The translations under genes and the position numbers were made by a program. Shown in pieces: positions 7,746 through 18,891 of a stretch of DNA of 64,000 nucleotides. Below the pieces are notes generated by a model. The model was not told where the DNA came from. It saw only the letters and a list, made by a program, of their open reading frames with translations, and searched no databases. How positions within the stretch are numbered: the first letter of the stretch is position 1; the number at the start of each line of letters is the position of its first letter. Origin of the DNA: Nannocystis sp. (GTDB lineage Bacteria > Myxococcota_A > Polyangia > Nannocystales > Nannocystaceae); NCBI GenBank assembly GCA_016712315.1, contig JADJRG010000013.1, positions 1,958,001 through 2,022,000 of the forward strand, given 5' to 3'.

Positions 7746-9605
7746 TTGACGGTGACCTCGAAGCAACGGTTGCCTCTGCGCCGCCTCCGCGCGGCCCTCG
7801 GGCGCGGGTTCTTGGTCGCGCTCGTCGCCGCAGGCGCGTGCCGCTCGAAAGATGGCGAGCTGATGAGCCCGAGCGGGCGGATCAGCCGCAAGGGCGGAGA
7901 GGTCGCGCTGCCCGCGATGGTCCGGCCGCAGCCGGCGAAGGGCGACGCGACGCCGGCGGTCGAGCTGCTGGGTCGCGAGCTGAGCCGCAATTTGGCGGCC
8001 CTGCAGGGCGCGGGGTCGGAGCGGCCGGCGTACTTCCTCGCCTACGATCTGGTGGCGCGTGACCAGCTCTGGCTCGAGGCGGAGGGCGGAGCGATCGTCC
8101 GCAGCCGCCTCGATCACGATCGTACGGTCGACGTCGATGTCCGGGTCGGCAGCCGCGAGCTCGACAACGGGCACACGCAGGGCGGCAATTACGGGCCTGG
8201 CAACGGCCTCGGCTCGGGTCAGCCGGTGAGCATCGAGGACGAGCCGCTGGCGCTAGCCCAGGCGCTGTGGGTGGTCACGGAGGCGAACTATCGCGACGCG
8301 CTCAGCGCCCTCAGCAACGCCGAGAACGTCGAGCAGCTCCGCAGCCAAGAGAGCGAGCGGCCCGAGAGCCCCGACTTCAGCGAGGAGGCGCCGTGGGTGC
8401 ACGTGGAGCCGGAGGCGCGCCTCGACCTGGCGGCGCTGGCGAGCGAGTGGGAGCCGCGCCTGCGTGAGGCGTCAGCGATCCTCGGCGATGACCCGCGCGT
8501 GCACGCGCAGAGCGTGGTGTTCTTGGTGACCGTGGATAACCGCGCGTTCGTGAACAGCGAGGGCACGAAGGTGCAGAGCTCGATGACGCGGCTGCGGGTG
8601 ATGCTGAGCGCGGAGACGCAGGCGGACGACGGCATGCGCCTCGATCGCTTCGAGAGCTTTGAGGTGCACACGACGGCCCAGCTCCCCGACCAGGCGCTGC
8701 TGACGGCGACGGCGCGGCGGCTGCGAGAGGAGCTGATCGCGCTGCGGCAGGCGCCGCTGGCGGAGCCGTATGTCGGCCCCGCGGTGCTTAAGGGGCGCGC
8801 GGCGGGGGTGTTCTTTCATGAGATCTTCGGCCACCGCCTCGAGGGGCACCGCCAAAAAGATGACCTCGAGGGGCAGACATTCGCGGGCATGATCGGTGAG
8901 AAGGTGTTACCTGGCTTTTTGGACATGATCGACGATCCGACGGTCGCGCTGCTCGGCGGCGAGCCGCTGTCGGGGCACTACTTCGTCGATGACGAGGGCG
9001 TGAAGGCGCGGTCGGTGACGCTGGTCGAGCGCGGCAAGCTGCGCGGGTTCTTGCTCGGCCGCTCGCCGGTGCTCCCGTTCGCCAAGAGCAACGGCCACGG
9101 CCGCCGTGAGCGCGGCAATCAGGTGGTGGCGCGCCAGGGCAACTTGATCGTCACGAGCCGAAAGACCCTGCCGGAGGGCAAGCTGCGGGCGGCGCTGCTC
9201 GACGAGGTGAAGCGCCAAGATAAGCCGTACGGGCTGTGGTTCAGCGATATCCAGGGCGGCTACACGATCACAGATCGGTCCGGTCCCCAGGCCTTTAAGG
9301 TGATGCCGTTGATGGTGTATCGGGTGTGGGCGGACGGTCGGCCTGACGAGCTGGTGCGCGGGGTCGACATCGTCGGCACGCCGATCGCCGCGTTCGAGAC
9401 GATCGTCGCGACCGGCGATGAGCCGGGGATCTTTAATGGGATGTGCGGCGCCGAGTCCGGTGACGTGCCAGTGTCGGCGGTGAGCCCGTCGCTGCTGCTG
9501 CGCAGCCTCGAGATCGAGCGGGCGACGCACGAGCGGGAGAAGCCGCCGCTGCTGCCCGCGCCCGGCGACGCGGCGCGGGCGCTGCGCGGGGGAGGATCGC
9601 GATGA
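7746..9605 (+). CDS. Exported TldD-family metallopeptidase (HExxxH intact)
   Basis: This 619-residue protein has an N-terminal export signal ending in AAGAC, which may be a lipoprotein processing site near residue 36. A TldD/PmbA domain follows. The TldD zinc motif is intact (HEIFGH, His358, Glu359, His363), and a conserved cysteine (about Cys567, MCGAESGD) corresponds to the third ligand. The classic TldD-TldE pair is cytoplasmic and processes microcin and CcdA, so an exported form is unusual. The N-terminal domain is long (about 300 residues). The TTG start at 7746 is tentative, and a GTG lies two codons later. Its last 4 bases overlap the next gene. Confidence 0.85.
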   Translation: MTVTSKQRLPLRRLRAALGRGFLVALVAAGACRSKDGELMSPSGRISRKGGEVALPAMVRPQPAKGDATPAVELLGRELSRNLAALQGAGSERPAYFLAYDLVARDQLWLEAEGGAIVRSRLDHDRTVDVDVRVGSRELDNGHTQGGNYGPGNGLGSGQPVSIEDEPLALAQALWVVTEANYRDALSALSNAENVEQLRSQESERPESPDFSEEAPWVHVEPEARLDLAALASEWEPRLREASAILGDDPRVHAQSVVFLVTVDNRAFVNSEGTKVQSSMTRLRVMLSAETQADDGMRLDRFESFEVHTTAQLPDQALLTATARRLREELIALRQAPLAEPYVGPAVLKGRAAGVFFHEIFGHRLEGHRQKDDLEGQTFAGMIGEKVLPGFLDMIDDPTVALLGGEPLSGHYFVDDEGVKARSVTLVERGKLRGFLLGRSPVLPFAKSNGHGRRERGNQVVARQGNLIVTSRKTLPEGKLRAALLDEVKRQDKPYGLWFSDIQGGYTITDRSGPQAFKVMPLMVYRVWADGRPDELVRGVDIVGTPIAAFETIVATGDEPGIFNGMCGAESGDVPVSAVSPSLLLRSLEIERATHEREKPPLLPAPGDAARALRGGGSR

Positions 9606-11383
9606 TCAGCGCGGCCCTTTGGCTGAGCTTGGCGCTCGCGCCCGCGACCCCGACTACGAGCGCTGATCCGCAGGAGGAGGCGGTCGTGTCGGAGATCGCG
9701 GCGATCGAGGCCGAGATCGCCCGGGGCATCCGGGAGCTGCGCCTCGCGGACGCGCCGGCGCCGTACGCGGCGACGGTGCGCCTGGTGCGGGCGAGCTTGC
9801 TGAGCCTGGACGGCTCGTACGGCGGGGTGATCACCGACGCGAGCGAGCGCCAGGCGATCGCGTCGGTCGAGGTGCGGGTGGGCTCGCCGGAGCGCGACAA
9901 CGGCGGCTACTTCGGCCAAGACGGCGCGCAGGGGCGCTTCTTGCTGCCGCTCGACGAGGCGCCGGCGGTGACCCGCAAGAAGCTGTGGTTGGCGATGGAC
10001 ATGGCCTATCGGTCAGCTACGGTCACCTACGCGCAGAAGCAGGCGATCCTCGCGCGGATGGCCGCGGAGCGGCGGTCGCGGGATCTGGGGCCGGGGCCGG
10101 CGGCGGCGCCTCGGCTGGCGCCTGCGGCCCCCGAGGCGCCGCCGATCGATCGCGAGGGGCTGCGGCGGCTGGTCGCGGAGCTGTCGGCCCGCTACTCGGC
10201 GCACCCAGAGATCGACAACGGCGACGTGTTCTTGCAGATCCTGCGGGTCGAGATCACGACGATCACGGGGGAGGGCGTGGTGCTGCGCGAGCACCACGAT
10301 CGCGCGGTGTTGGCGGCGGTCGCCGACACGCGGGCGCTCGACGGCATGCAGCTCGACCACGGCCGCGCGATCCACCTGCAAGCGACGCCGCGGGTCGATG
10401 AGGGGCTGCGCCGCGTCGGGGAGGCGCTCGTCGACCGGGTGCTGCGAGAGCTCGGCGAGCAGGCGGCGGCGCCGATGATCGAGGACGACTACGACGGTCC
10501 GGTGCTCTTCGTCGGCGGCGCGGGGCCGCAGCTCCTGGCGGCGACGGTGGCGACGCAGGCGAGCGGAAAACCAGCGCCGCTGAGCGACAGCGGTCGCCTG
10601 CGCGACCTCGAGCCGCTCTGGCAGGAGTCGCTCGGCAAGCCGGTGCTGCCTGACTTCCTCGACCTGATCGACGACCCGCGGGCAGAGGGCTTTGGGGCCT
10701 ACTCGATCGACGCGGAGGGCTTCGTGGCGGAGCCGCTGACGCTGGTGCGGCGCGGCGTGTTGGAGTCGCTGCTGATGACGCGCGAGCCGAACGAGTGGCT
10801 CTCGCAGAGCAACGGGCGGGCGAGGATCTCGCCGGTGCTGATGAGCGGGCCGGCGATCTCGAACCTTCGCCTCGAGAGCCGCCAGCGCGGGCGCTCACGG
10901 GCGCTGCTCGAGCGCGAGCTGCTGCGCCGGGCTCGTGAGGACGGCTATGAGTTCGCGTATGTGATCGAGTCGCTGCGTGACGGGGGGATCCTCGGGCCAG
11001 TGCCGCGTGAGGGCGCCTCGACGTTCGGCTCGAGCCGTAAGGTCGTGCTGCCGGTGCCGGCGCGGATCTGGCGGATCGAGGCGGGTGGCAAGCGGACGCT
11101 GGTGCGCGGCGCGGTGCTCGGCCCGGCTTCGATGCGGGTGCTGCGGCGGATCCGGGCGGTCGGTGATCGCCAGAACGTCGAGGCGATGCGCTTCCCCGCG
11201 GGGCCCGCGGGCGGGTTCGGCGCGGAGACTGGGATGGACGGGGTGCTCAGCTTCACGATCGACGCGCAGGTCTCGTCGCCAGATCTCTTGATCGATGGCC
11301 TCGAGATCCAGGTGGAGCGGGGCGAGCATGAGAAGCTGCCGACGCTGGTGCACCCGCTGCGCGACCAGAGCTGGAAGAAGTGA
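9602..11383 (+). CDS. Exported PmbA/TldE-like partner lacking the zinc motif
   Basis: The 593-residue protein begins with a Sec-type signal (MISAALWLSLALAPATPTTS) and parallels its neighbour: an N-terminal domain with the ERDNGGYF segment (ELDNGHTQ in the partner), then a TldD/PmbA fold including PVLPDFLDLIDDPRAEG and SQSNGRARISP. Where the partner has HEIFGHRLEGH, this protein reads VGGAGPQLLAATV, so the metal site is absent. By analogy with TldD/TldE it is probably the non-catalytic half of a heteromer. The ATGA overlap suggests equal synthesis. Confidence 0.82.
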   Translation: MISAALWLSLALAPATPTTSADPQEEAVVSEIAAIEAEIARGIRELRLADAPAPYAATVRLVRASLLSLDGSYGGVITDASERQAIASVEVRVGSPERDNGGYFGQDGAQGRFLLPLDEAPAVTRKKLWLAMDMAYRSATVTYAQKQAILARMAAERRSRDLGPGPAAAPRLAPAAPEAPPIDREGLRRLVAELSARYSAHPEIDNGDVFLQILRVEITTITGEGVVLREHHDRAVLAAVADTRALDGMQLDHGRAIHLQATPRVDEGLRRVGEALVDRVLRELGEQAAAPMIEDDYDGPVLFVGGAGPQLLAATVATQASGKPAPLSDSGRLRDLEPLWQESLGKPVLPDFLDLIDDPRAEGFGAYSIDAEGFVAEPLTLVRRGVLESLLMTREPNEWLSQSNGRARISPVLMSGPAISNLRLESRQRGRSRALLERELLRRAREDGYEFAYVIESLRDGGILGPVPREGASTFGSSRKVVLPVPARIWRIEAGGKRTLVRGAVLGPASMRVLRRIRAVGDRQNVEAMRFPAGPAGGFGAETGMDGVLSFTIDAQVSSPDLLIDGLEIQVERGEHEKLPTLVHPLRDQSWKK

Positions 11384-11387
11384 GGCG

Positions 11388-13727
<2,340 letters not shown>

Positions 13728-13815
13728 CGGGGCGCGGACGCCGTAGTGTATGCCGATTTCAGGGGGCTAGGGACCACGCCCCGGCGCTCGGGCCTCGGCG
13801 CTGGTTCGACCGCGC

Positions 13816-14928
13816 TCACGGCGCGGGCGGGCGGATGAAGCGCTCCGTGAGGCCGCTGGAGATCAGGAGCTGGCGATCTTGGGTGATGATCACGGCCTCG
13901 AGCTCGGGCCGGGACTCGATGAACTCCATGCCGCGCGCGGGGCCCATCACCGCGACGGCGGTGCAATAGGCGTCGGCGTCGGTGGCGTCAGGGGCGAGCA
14001 CGCTGACGCTGAGGGCGCTGGCGGCCTCGTCGAGGGGCCAGCCGCTGCGCGGGTCGATGATGTGCGAATAACGCCGGCCAGCGTGCTCGAAGTAGCGCTG
14101 GTAGCCGCCGGAGGTGACGAGGGCGCGGTCGCGCAGCGGCAGGGCGCCGACGCTGCCAGGGCCGTCGGGGCGCTGGATCCCGACCATCCACGCGGCGCCG
14201 CCCTTGGTGCCCGAGACGAAGGTGTCGCCGCCGCCTTCGACGATGTGGTCGGTGAAGCCGCGATCGCTCAGGAGCTGGGCGGCGCGATCGACCGCATAAC
14301 CCTTGGCGATCGCGCCGAGGCCGAGCTTCATGCCGGCGCGGCGGAGGCGGCCTCGTCGGCCTTCGGCGGTCAGCTCGATTCCGCGCCAATCGACGAGGGG
14401 CAGCTTGTCCGCGATCGCCTCAGCGCTGGGCGGGATCGCGCCAGGCCGGAAGCTCCAGAGCTGGCCGACGGCGTGGAAGGTGGGGTCAAAGGCGCCGTCA
14501 GTGGCCTCAGCGACGACTTTGGAGCGCTGGAGCAGGGTGTAGAGGTCGGGGCTGAGGGGGCGAGGTTCACCGCCGGCGGCGGCGCTGAGCTGCGAGATCT
14601 CTGAGTCGGGGCGCCACTCGCTGGCGAGGCCTTCGATCCGGTCGATCTCGGCGAACGCGAGCTCGATCGCGGCGCCGGCGGCCTCCGCTGTCTGACTGGG
14701 GGGGAGCCAGAGGTTGATCGAGAAGCGGGTCCCCATCAGCTCAGATTCGGCATAAATGGTGCCGTCGCGGCGCACAGGGGGGGCCTGGACAGGCGGAGCC
14801 GCGGGCAGGGGCGCCGCGAGCGGCGCAGGTGATGGCGCCGGTAGGCTTCGCGGCGAAGGGTCGCTGCAGCCGCAGAGCAAGGCGAGCCCGAGGGCGCTCA
14901 GGCGTGGGGCGATCACCCGCGCAGACAT
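13816..14928 (-). CDS. apbE: FAD:protein FMN transferase, ApbE family lipoprotein
   Basis: The 370-residue protein has a lipoprotein signal (LALLCGC), a Pro/Ala linker and a complete ApbE domain: MGTRFSINLW, the LGAIAKGYAVD helix, the VEGGGDTFVSG loop, the SHIIDPRSGWP segment and DADAYCTAVAVMG. ApbE attaches FMN covalently to Thr/Ser of target flavoproteins outside the cytoplasmic membrane. It lies 8 bases after the methyltransferase gene on the same strand, suggesting co-transcription. No flavoprotein target is evident nearby. Confidence 0.93.
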   Translation of the reverse strand: MSARVIAPRLSALGLALLCGCSDPSPRSLPAPSPAPLAAPLPAAPPVQAPPVRRDGTIYAESELMGTRFSINLWLPPSQTAEAAGAAIELAFAEIDRIEGLASEWRPDSEISQLSAAAGGEPRPLSPDLYTLLQRSKVVAEATDGAFDPTFHAVGQLWSFRPGAIPPSAEAIADKLPLVDWRGIELTAEGRRGRLRRAGMKLGLGAIAKGYAVDRAAQLLSDRGFTDHIVEGGGDTFVSGTKGGAAWMVGIQRPDGPGSVGALPLRDRALVTSGGYQRYFEHAGRRYSHIIDPRSGWPLDEAASALSVSVLAPDATDADAYCTAVAVMGPARGMEFIESRPELEAVIITQDRQLLISSGLTERFIRPPAP

Positions 14929-14936
14929 GGTGGCTG

Positions 14937-17327
14937 CTACTTCTTCTTTTTGCCGTCGGGGAGGATCGGCATCAGCGGCTTGGGCGGCGGCGGCGGCTTG
15001 GGCGGCGGCGGCGGCCTGCGGGGGGCGGCCTCCTGCGGCTCCTCGAGGACCTCGTCCAGAGGCTCGGCGTCTTCGATCACTTCATCAGCCTCGAGAGCGT
15101 CCTCCTCCTCCTGCGGCTCAGGGAGGATCGGCTTGGCGGGCTTGGGAGCGCCGAAGAGGGGGAGCGGCGGCAGCTTGTCGCCGAGGGGTTTGGGCGGGAG
15201 GATGGCCGGGCGAGGGGCTGCGGTCTTGACGCTGTCGGCGGTGACCTTGGCCGGCTCAGGCTGCGGCGCTCGAGCGCGGCCGACGCTCTCGGTCGTGATC
15301 GTCGAGGGCGCAGGCGAGGGTCCTTCGGGCTCTGATTCGTCGCTCGAGCGCTTGGGGGGGGCGGTGAAGCTCGGCGGTCGGAAGGAGGGCAGCGGCTTGC
15401 TCCGCTCGCCGAGGCGCAGGCGTAGGCCCGGCTTGGGCTGCTCGGAGGTCGAGGTCGCGTCGGCTTCGGCGGAGCTCTGCTCGTTCGCCTGGGGCTCGGC
15501 GGATTGTCCCGAGGCCGTTCCGTGCGGAGCGGACAGCTCGGGTTCGGCGGGCAGCTCTGGCGCCGAGGGCTCCGGTGGAGCGGCGAGCGCGGGCTCGGCG
15601 GGCAGCTCTGGCGCCGAGGGCTCCGCTTGAGCGGTCAGCTCGGGCGGCGCCGGCTCCGAGGGCTCGTGCTCGTGGGGCTCGTGCTCAAGCCGCGAGAGGT
15701 CGGGCTCCGAGAGGCCGTGGGGCTCGAGCTCGGGCTCGGGCTCCGAGAAGTCGTGGGGCTCGGGGTCGGAGAAGTCGCGCTCCGGCTCTGCGGCGTCGAG
15801 CTCGGAGGGGGCGTACTCTGGCTCTGAGGGCTCGTCGAGCTCGGCAGAGCCTGGAGCTGCGAGCGACTCCGCGAGCGCGGCGTGCTCGAGGGCGATGATG
15901 CCGGAGTCACCGGTCTCGGGGAGCAGCGGCGCGAGCTCGTCGAAGGCGCTAGGCGAGGTGGGGCGATCCCCGTACGTGTGCGCCCGCGGGTGCTCGCCTG
16001 GGGGTGCGTGATCGTCGTCGTCGGCAGGGACGCCGGGGGCCGCTCCGATGGGCTCCGAGGGCTCGGACTCGACGGGCTCGGACTCGACGGGCTCGGACTC
16101 GACGGGCTCCGCGGGCCGCGGCTCTGCGCGCTGGGTGGCGGGCCGGAACGCCTCGGCGTGCTCGTCCGGGGCGGTCCACTCATCACTGTAGGGGCTCGGG
16201 GTGTATACGTGGGCGCCCGCGGGCGCCGCGACCTTGGCGGGCTCGGGCTCGGGGGCGGGCTCGGGGGCGGGCTCGGGCTCCGGCTCTCCGCCGAGGCCCA
16301 TTTCGTCGCCGCCGATGTCGATGTCGAAGTCGTCGACGTCGGCGTCGCTGAACGGCAGGGCCTCGCGTACGCCCGCGAGCTCCGCGGCGAGGCCGCCCCA
16401 GAGGCGGTCGAGCTCGGGGTAGTGGCGCCAGTGGCCGGCGGCGAGGCTAGGGCGGTGGGCGGCGCCGGGCTCGGGGATCTGGATCCGGATCAGGCCCGCG
16501 GCGACGGAGACGGCGAGCACGTGGCCGGCGTAGTAGATGTCGATCGCCTCCTTGAGCCGCCAAAACAGCTCTTGGGGCGAGCCGTCGTCGCCGATGATCG
16601 CCTTCCAGAAGCGCAGCGGGCCGTGCTCGATGACCGGGGCGAAGAGGAACTCGCGGCCGCTCGGGAAGAGCATCTGCAGGCGCTCGTGCTCGATGACGAA
16701 ATCCTCGCGGCGCAGGCCGAGGCCGCGGAGCTGGTCGCCGAGCAGGCTGGGCAGCGGGCGCAGGCCGCGGAAGCGCTCGAGGCGGCGCTGCGCGCCGACG
16801 AGGCCGGCGTCGCGCAGGACCTCGCTAAAGATGTCCTCGACCTCGCCCCAGGTGCCCCAGAGCGGCAAGGTCGCGAGGACATGTCCGCCGGGACGGGTCA
16901 CCCGGCAGAGCTCGCCGAGCACGACGCCGAGATCGACGCCTTCCCCAAGGACCAGGTTGGCGACGACGACGTCGTAGGTGGCGGGCGCCATCGACGCGAC
17001 CTCATCGAGGGCGCCTGGCTTGAAGTAGACGCGGCCCTTCCACTCGGGGCGGACGCGGCTCTTCGCGACGTCGATGAGGGTCTCGTCGGGCTCGAGGGCG
17101 AGCACCCGCGAGCCCTCGCCGAGGCGCTGGAGCAGCTCGGCGGTCATGCGGCCGGGGCCGCACTGCACGTCGAGCGCGAAGAGGCCGGGGCGCACCGGCA
17201 GGTTGCGGAGGATCAGCCGCGCGAAGCGATCGTGCCAGATCGGCGCGATCTCCCGATCGATCACGCGCGCGACGCGGCGGTCGCGTACGACGGGCCCTTG
17301 GGTTGCTCCTCCGCCTTGGGTGGTCAC
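14937..17327 (-). CDS. Class I SAM-dependent methyltransferase with long acidic Pro/Glu tail
   Basis: The 796-residue protein has an N-terminal methyltransferase fold: motif I ALDVQCGPGRM near residues 51-61, the acidic EPDE near 79-82 and a motif IV-like YDVVVANLVLG near 118. A helical extension to about residue 340 follows. The remaining 450 residues are low-complexity, rich in Glu, Pro, Ser and Ala, with long runs of SEP and EPEP, and end in a basic KKKK. The Gly motif has Cys-Gly-Pro-Gly rather than Gly-x-Gly-x-Gly, which many family members tolerate. The substrate is unknown. It probably heads an operon with apbE. Confidence 0.8.
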   Translation of the reverse strand: MTTQGGGATQGPVVRDRRVARVIDREIAPIWHDRFARLILRNLPVRPGLFALDVQCGPGRMTAELLQRLGEGSRVLALEPDETLIDVAKSRVRPEWKGRVYFKPGALDEVASMAPATYDVVVANLVLGEGVDLGVVLGELCRVTRPGGHVLATLPLWGTWGEVEDIFSEVLRDAGLVGAQRRLERFRGLRPLPSLLGDQLRGLGLRREDFVIEHERLQMLFPSGREFLFAPVIEHGPLRFWKAIIGDDGSPQELFWRLKEAIDIYYAGHVLAVSVAAGLIRIQIPEPGAAHRPSLAAGHWRHYPELDRLWGGLAAELAGVREALPFSDADVDDFDIDIGGDEMGLGGEPEPEPAPEPAPEPEPAKVAAPAGAHVYTPSPYSDEWTAPDEHAEAFRPATQRAEPRPAEPVESEPVESEPVESEPSEPIGAAPGVPADDDDHAPPGEHPRAHTYGDRPTSPSAFDELAPLLPETGDSGIIALEHAALAESLAAPGSAELDEPSEPEYAPSELDAAEPERDFSDPEPHDFSEPEPELEPHGLSEPDLSRLEHEPHEHEPSEPAPPELTAQAEPSAPELPAEPALAAPPEPSAPELPAEPELSAPHGTASGQSAEPQANEQSSAEADATSTSEQPKPGLRLRLGERSKPLPSFRPPSFTAPPKRSSDESEPEGPSPAPSTITTESVGRARAPQPEPAKVTADSVKTAAPRPAILPPKPLGDKLPPLPLFGAPKPAKPILPEPQEEEDALEADEVIEDAEPLDEVLEEPQEAAPRRPPPPPKPPPPPKPLMPILPDGKKKK
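15544..15625 (+). repeat. 31-bp direct repeat in the methyltransferase tail
   Basis: A 31-base segment at 15544-15574 is repeated exactly at 15595-15625, 51 bases (17 codons) apart. It encodes two copies of an Ala/Glu/Pro/Ser segment and is consistent with tail growth by in-frame duplication. Confidence 0.85.
16066..16110 (+). repeat. Three tandem 15-bp units in the methyltransferase tail
   Basis: The unit GACTCGACGGGCTCG is present in three head-to-tail copies (the last with one end change). It encodes a repeating SEPVE pentapeptide on the minus strand. Confidence 0.9.
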
Positions 17328-17373
17328 GGGGTCGGCTTCGCGGGGGTTCGGGGGCTGGATCGGTGCGCGGCGA

Positions 17374-18756
17374 TCACGGGCGGACGATCACGCCGAACTC
17401 GTAGTTGCTGCCCTCGCCGTTGGCGATCGCGAGGTCCTTGGTCGCGCACTCCGCCTCGACGTCGGTGATGCAGTAGTCGAAGCCGATGTTGACCACCCAG
17501 TGGCGGCCAGAGATGTTCGCGCTGACGCCGGGGTCGGTGAAATTGATCCCGTGGAAGAAGCCGTCGAAGGCCGCGCCCGCGCCGAGCTTGCCGCTCATGC
17601 TGGCCGACACCGAGGCCGAGCCAGAGAGGGTGTTGTAGCCGAAGAAGAACTTGAAGAAGCAGGCGGGGGCGCTGCAGGTCCGCAGGACCTCGACCCGCGG
17701 ATCGGGGGTGTTGACGCCGTACGCCGCGGTGCCGCCGTTCATCTGCGTGGTGCCCGGCTTGAGGGTGCTGGCGGCGCCCATGAAGGTCTTGTTGACCGTG
17801 TACGCGTTGCCCGGCTGCACCGACTGCGGCGCGCAGTACGGCACGTGGGCGATGATGTTGCCCTGGATGAACGAGGTGATCCAGACGTACATGCCATAGC
17901 GCTGGCTCGGATCGACCGTGCCCTGGATCTGGCAGGTGTCGCTGGTCACCGAGATCCCCGCCGGGAAGTTGCCGTTGCCGAGGCCGCCGCGCAGCTCGCA
18001 GGTGATCGCGGTGCCGTCGCCGCCGACCAAGACGCCGTTGTCGATCAGGTCCTGGAGGGACACTCCGGGGCCGACGCAGCCGTCTGGGTAGGCCTCGAGG
18101 AGCTTGTCGCCGTCGACGTCGAGGCGGGGGAAGATCTCGAGGATGCCGCAGTCGGTCTCGAAGGCGGCGCCGGTCGCGTCGGTGGCGATGAGGGTGACCT
18201 GGAACTGGCCGACCTCGGTGGGCGTGCCGGTGATCAGGCCGCTCGCGGGATCGAGGGCGAGGCCCATCGGCAGGCCGACGGCCTCCCACGTGTAGGGCGC
18301 GACGCCGACGTTGATCATCGGCGCGAAGGTGTAGGGCTCGCCGAGGATGCCGTCGGCGATCGAGCCGCTGTCGTCGGTGCAGATCACGCCGCCGGCGACG
18401 ACGACGAGCTTGCCGCAGCTCACGCGCGCCACCTGCGCGGGCTTGGAGCTGTCCTTGACGATGATCGTCGGGAAGTACTCGCCCTCGGTGGTCGCGACGC
18501 CGCTGATCTCGCCGGTCTCGGGGTTGATGGTGAGGCCGGGGGGCAGATCCTCGGCGCTCCAGGTGAGCGGCGCCCTCGCGTTCGAGGCGTCGAAGTCCGG
18601 CGTGAAGGAGTACGGGACGCCGATAAAGGCCTGCGGGATCGTCTGACAGTCGACGGTCACTGGCGCGGGGAAGGAGTAGGGCGCGAGCTCGTCGCGGTTA
18701 CACCCCGCGCTCACGAGGAGGAGTCCAAGGGTCAGGAGGCGGTGGCTCGTTCTCAT
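17374..18756 (-). CDS. Lipoprotein with putative Ig-like domains
   Basis: The 460-residue protein has a lipoprotein signal (LLLVSAGC). It then carries two Ig-like modules of the putative-Ig (He_PIG) type, recognised by the repeating pattern PYSFTPDF...GLTINPETGEISG and PYTFAPMI...GLALDPASGLITG. The C-terminal half is Cys-containing and has no family I recognise. It is likely surface or periplasmic, and the function is unknown. It is well expressed in coding terms, with no sign of decay, and ends 46 bases from the start of the methyltransferase gene on the same strand. Confidence 0.82.
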   Translation of the reverse strand: MRTSHRLLTLGLLLVSAGCNRDELAPYSFPAPVTVDCQTIPQAFIGVPYSFTPDFDASNARAPLTWSAEDLPPGLTINPETGEISGVATTEGEYFPTIIVKDSSKPAQVARVSCGKLVVVAGGVICTDDSGSIADGILGEPYTFAPMINVGVAPYTWEAVGLPMGLALDPASGLITGTPTEVGQFQVTLIATDATGAAFETDCGILEIFPRLDVDGDKLLEAYPDGCVGPGVSLQDLIDNGVLVGGDGTAITCELRGGLGNGNFPAGISVTSDTCQIQGTVDPSQRYGMYVWITSFIQGNIIAHVPYCAPQSVQPGNAYTVNKTFMGAASTLKPGTTQMNGGTAAYGVNTPDPRVEVLRTCSAPACFFKFFFGYNTLSGSASVSASMSGKLGAGAAFDGFFHGINFTDPGVSANISGRHWVVNIGFDYCITDVEAECATKDLAIANGEGSNYEFGVIVRP

Positions 18757-18891
18757 CGTCCAAACTCCGAAGGTTGCCGACGCTTTTTGCGGTAGAAGTC
18801 GCTCTATCCGCGGCCGGTCGGCGGCAGGTTATCATGAGCAAATAGCGCGCGCTACGCGGCAGATCAAGGAAGTGGCGGCGCTCAGGCGCCC

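Noticed and set aside
15882..17468. Plus-strand open frames opposite the methyltransferase
   Set aside because: They are Gly/Val/Arg/Asp-rich mirrors of the acidic tail with no signal or domain.
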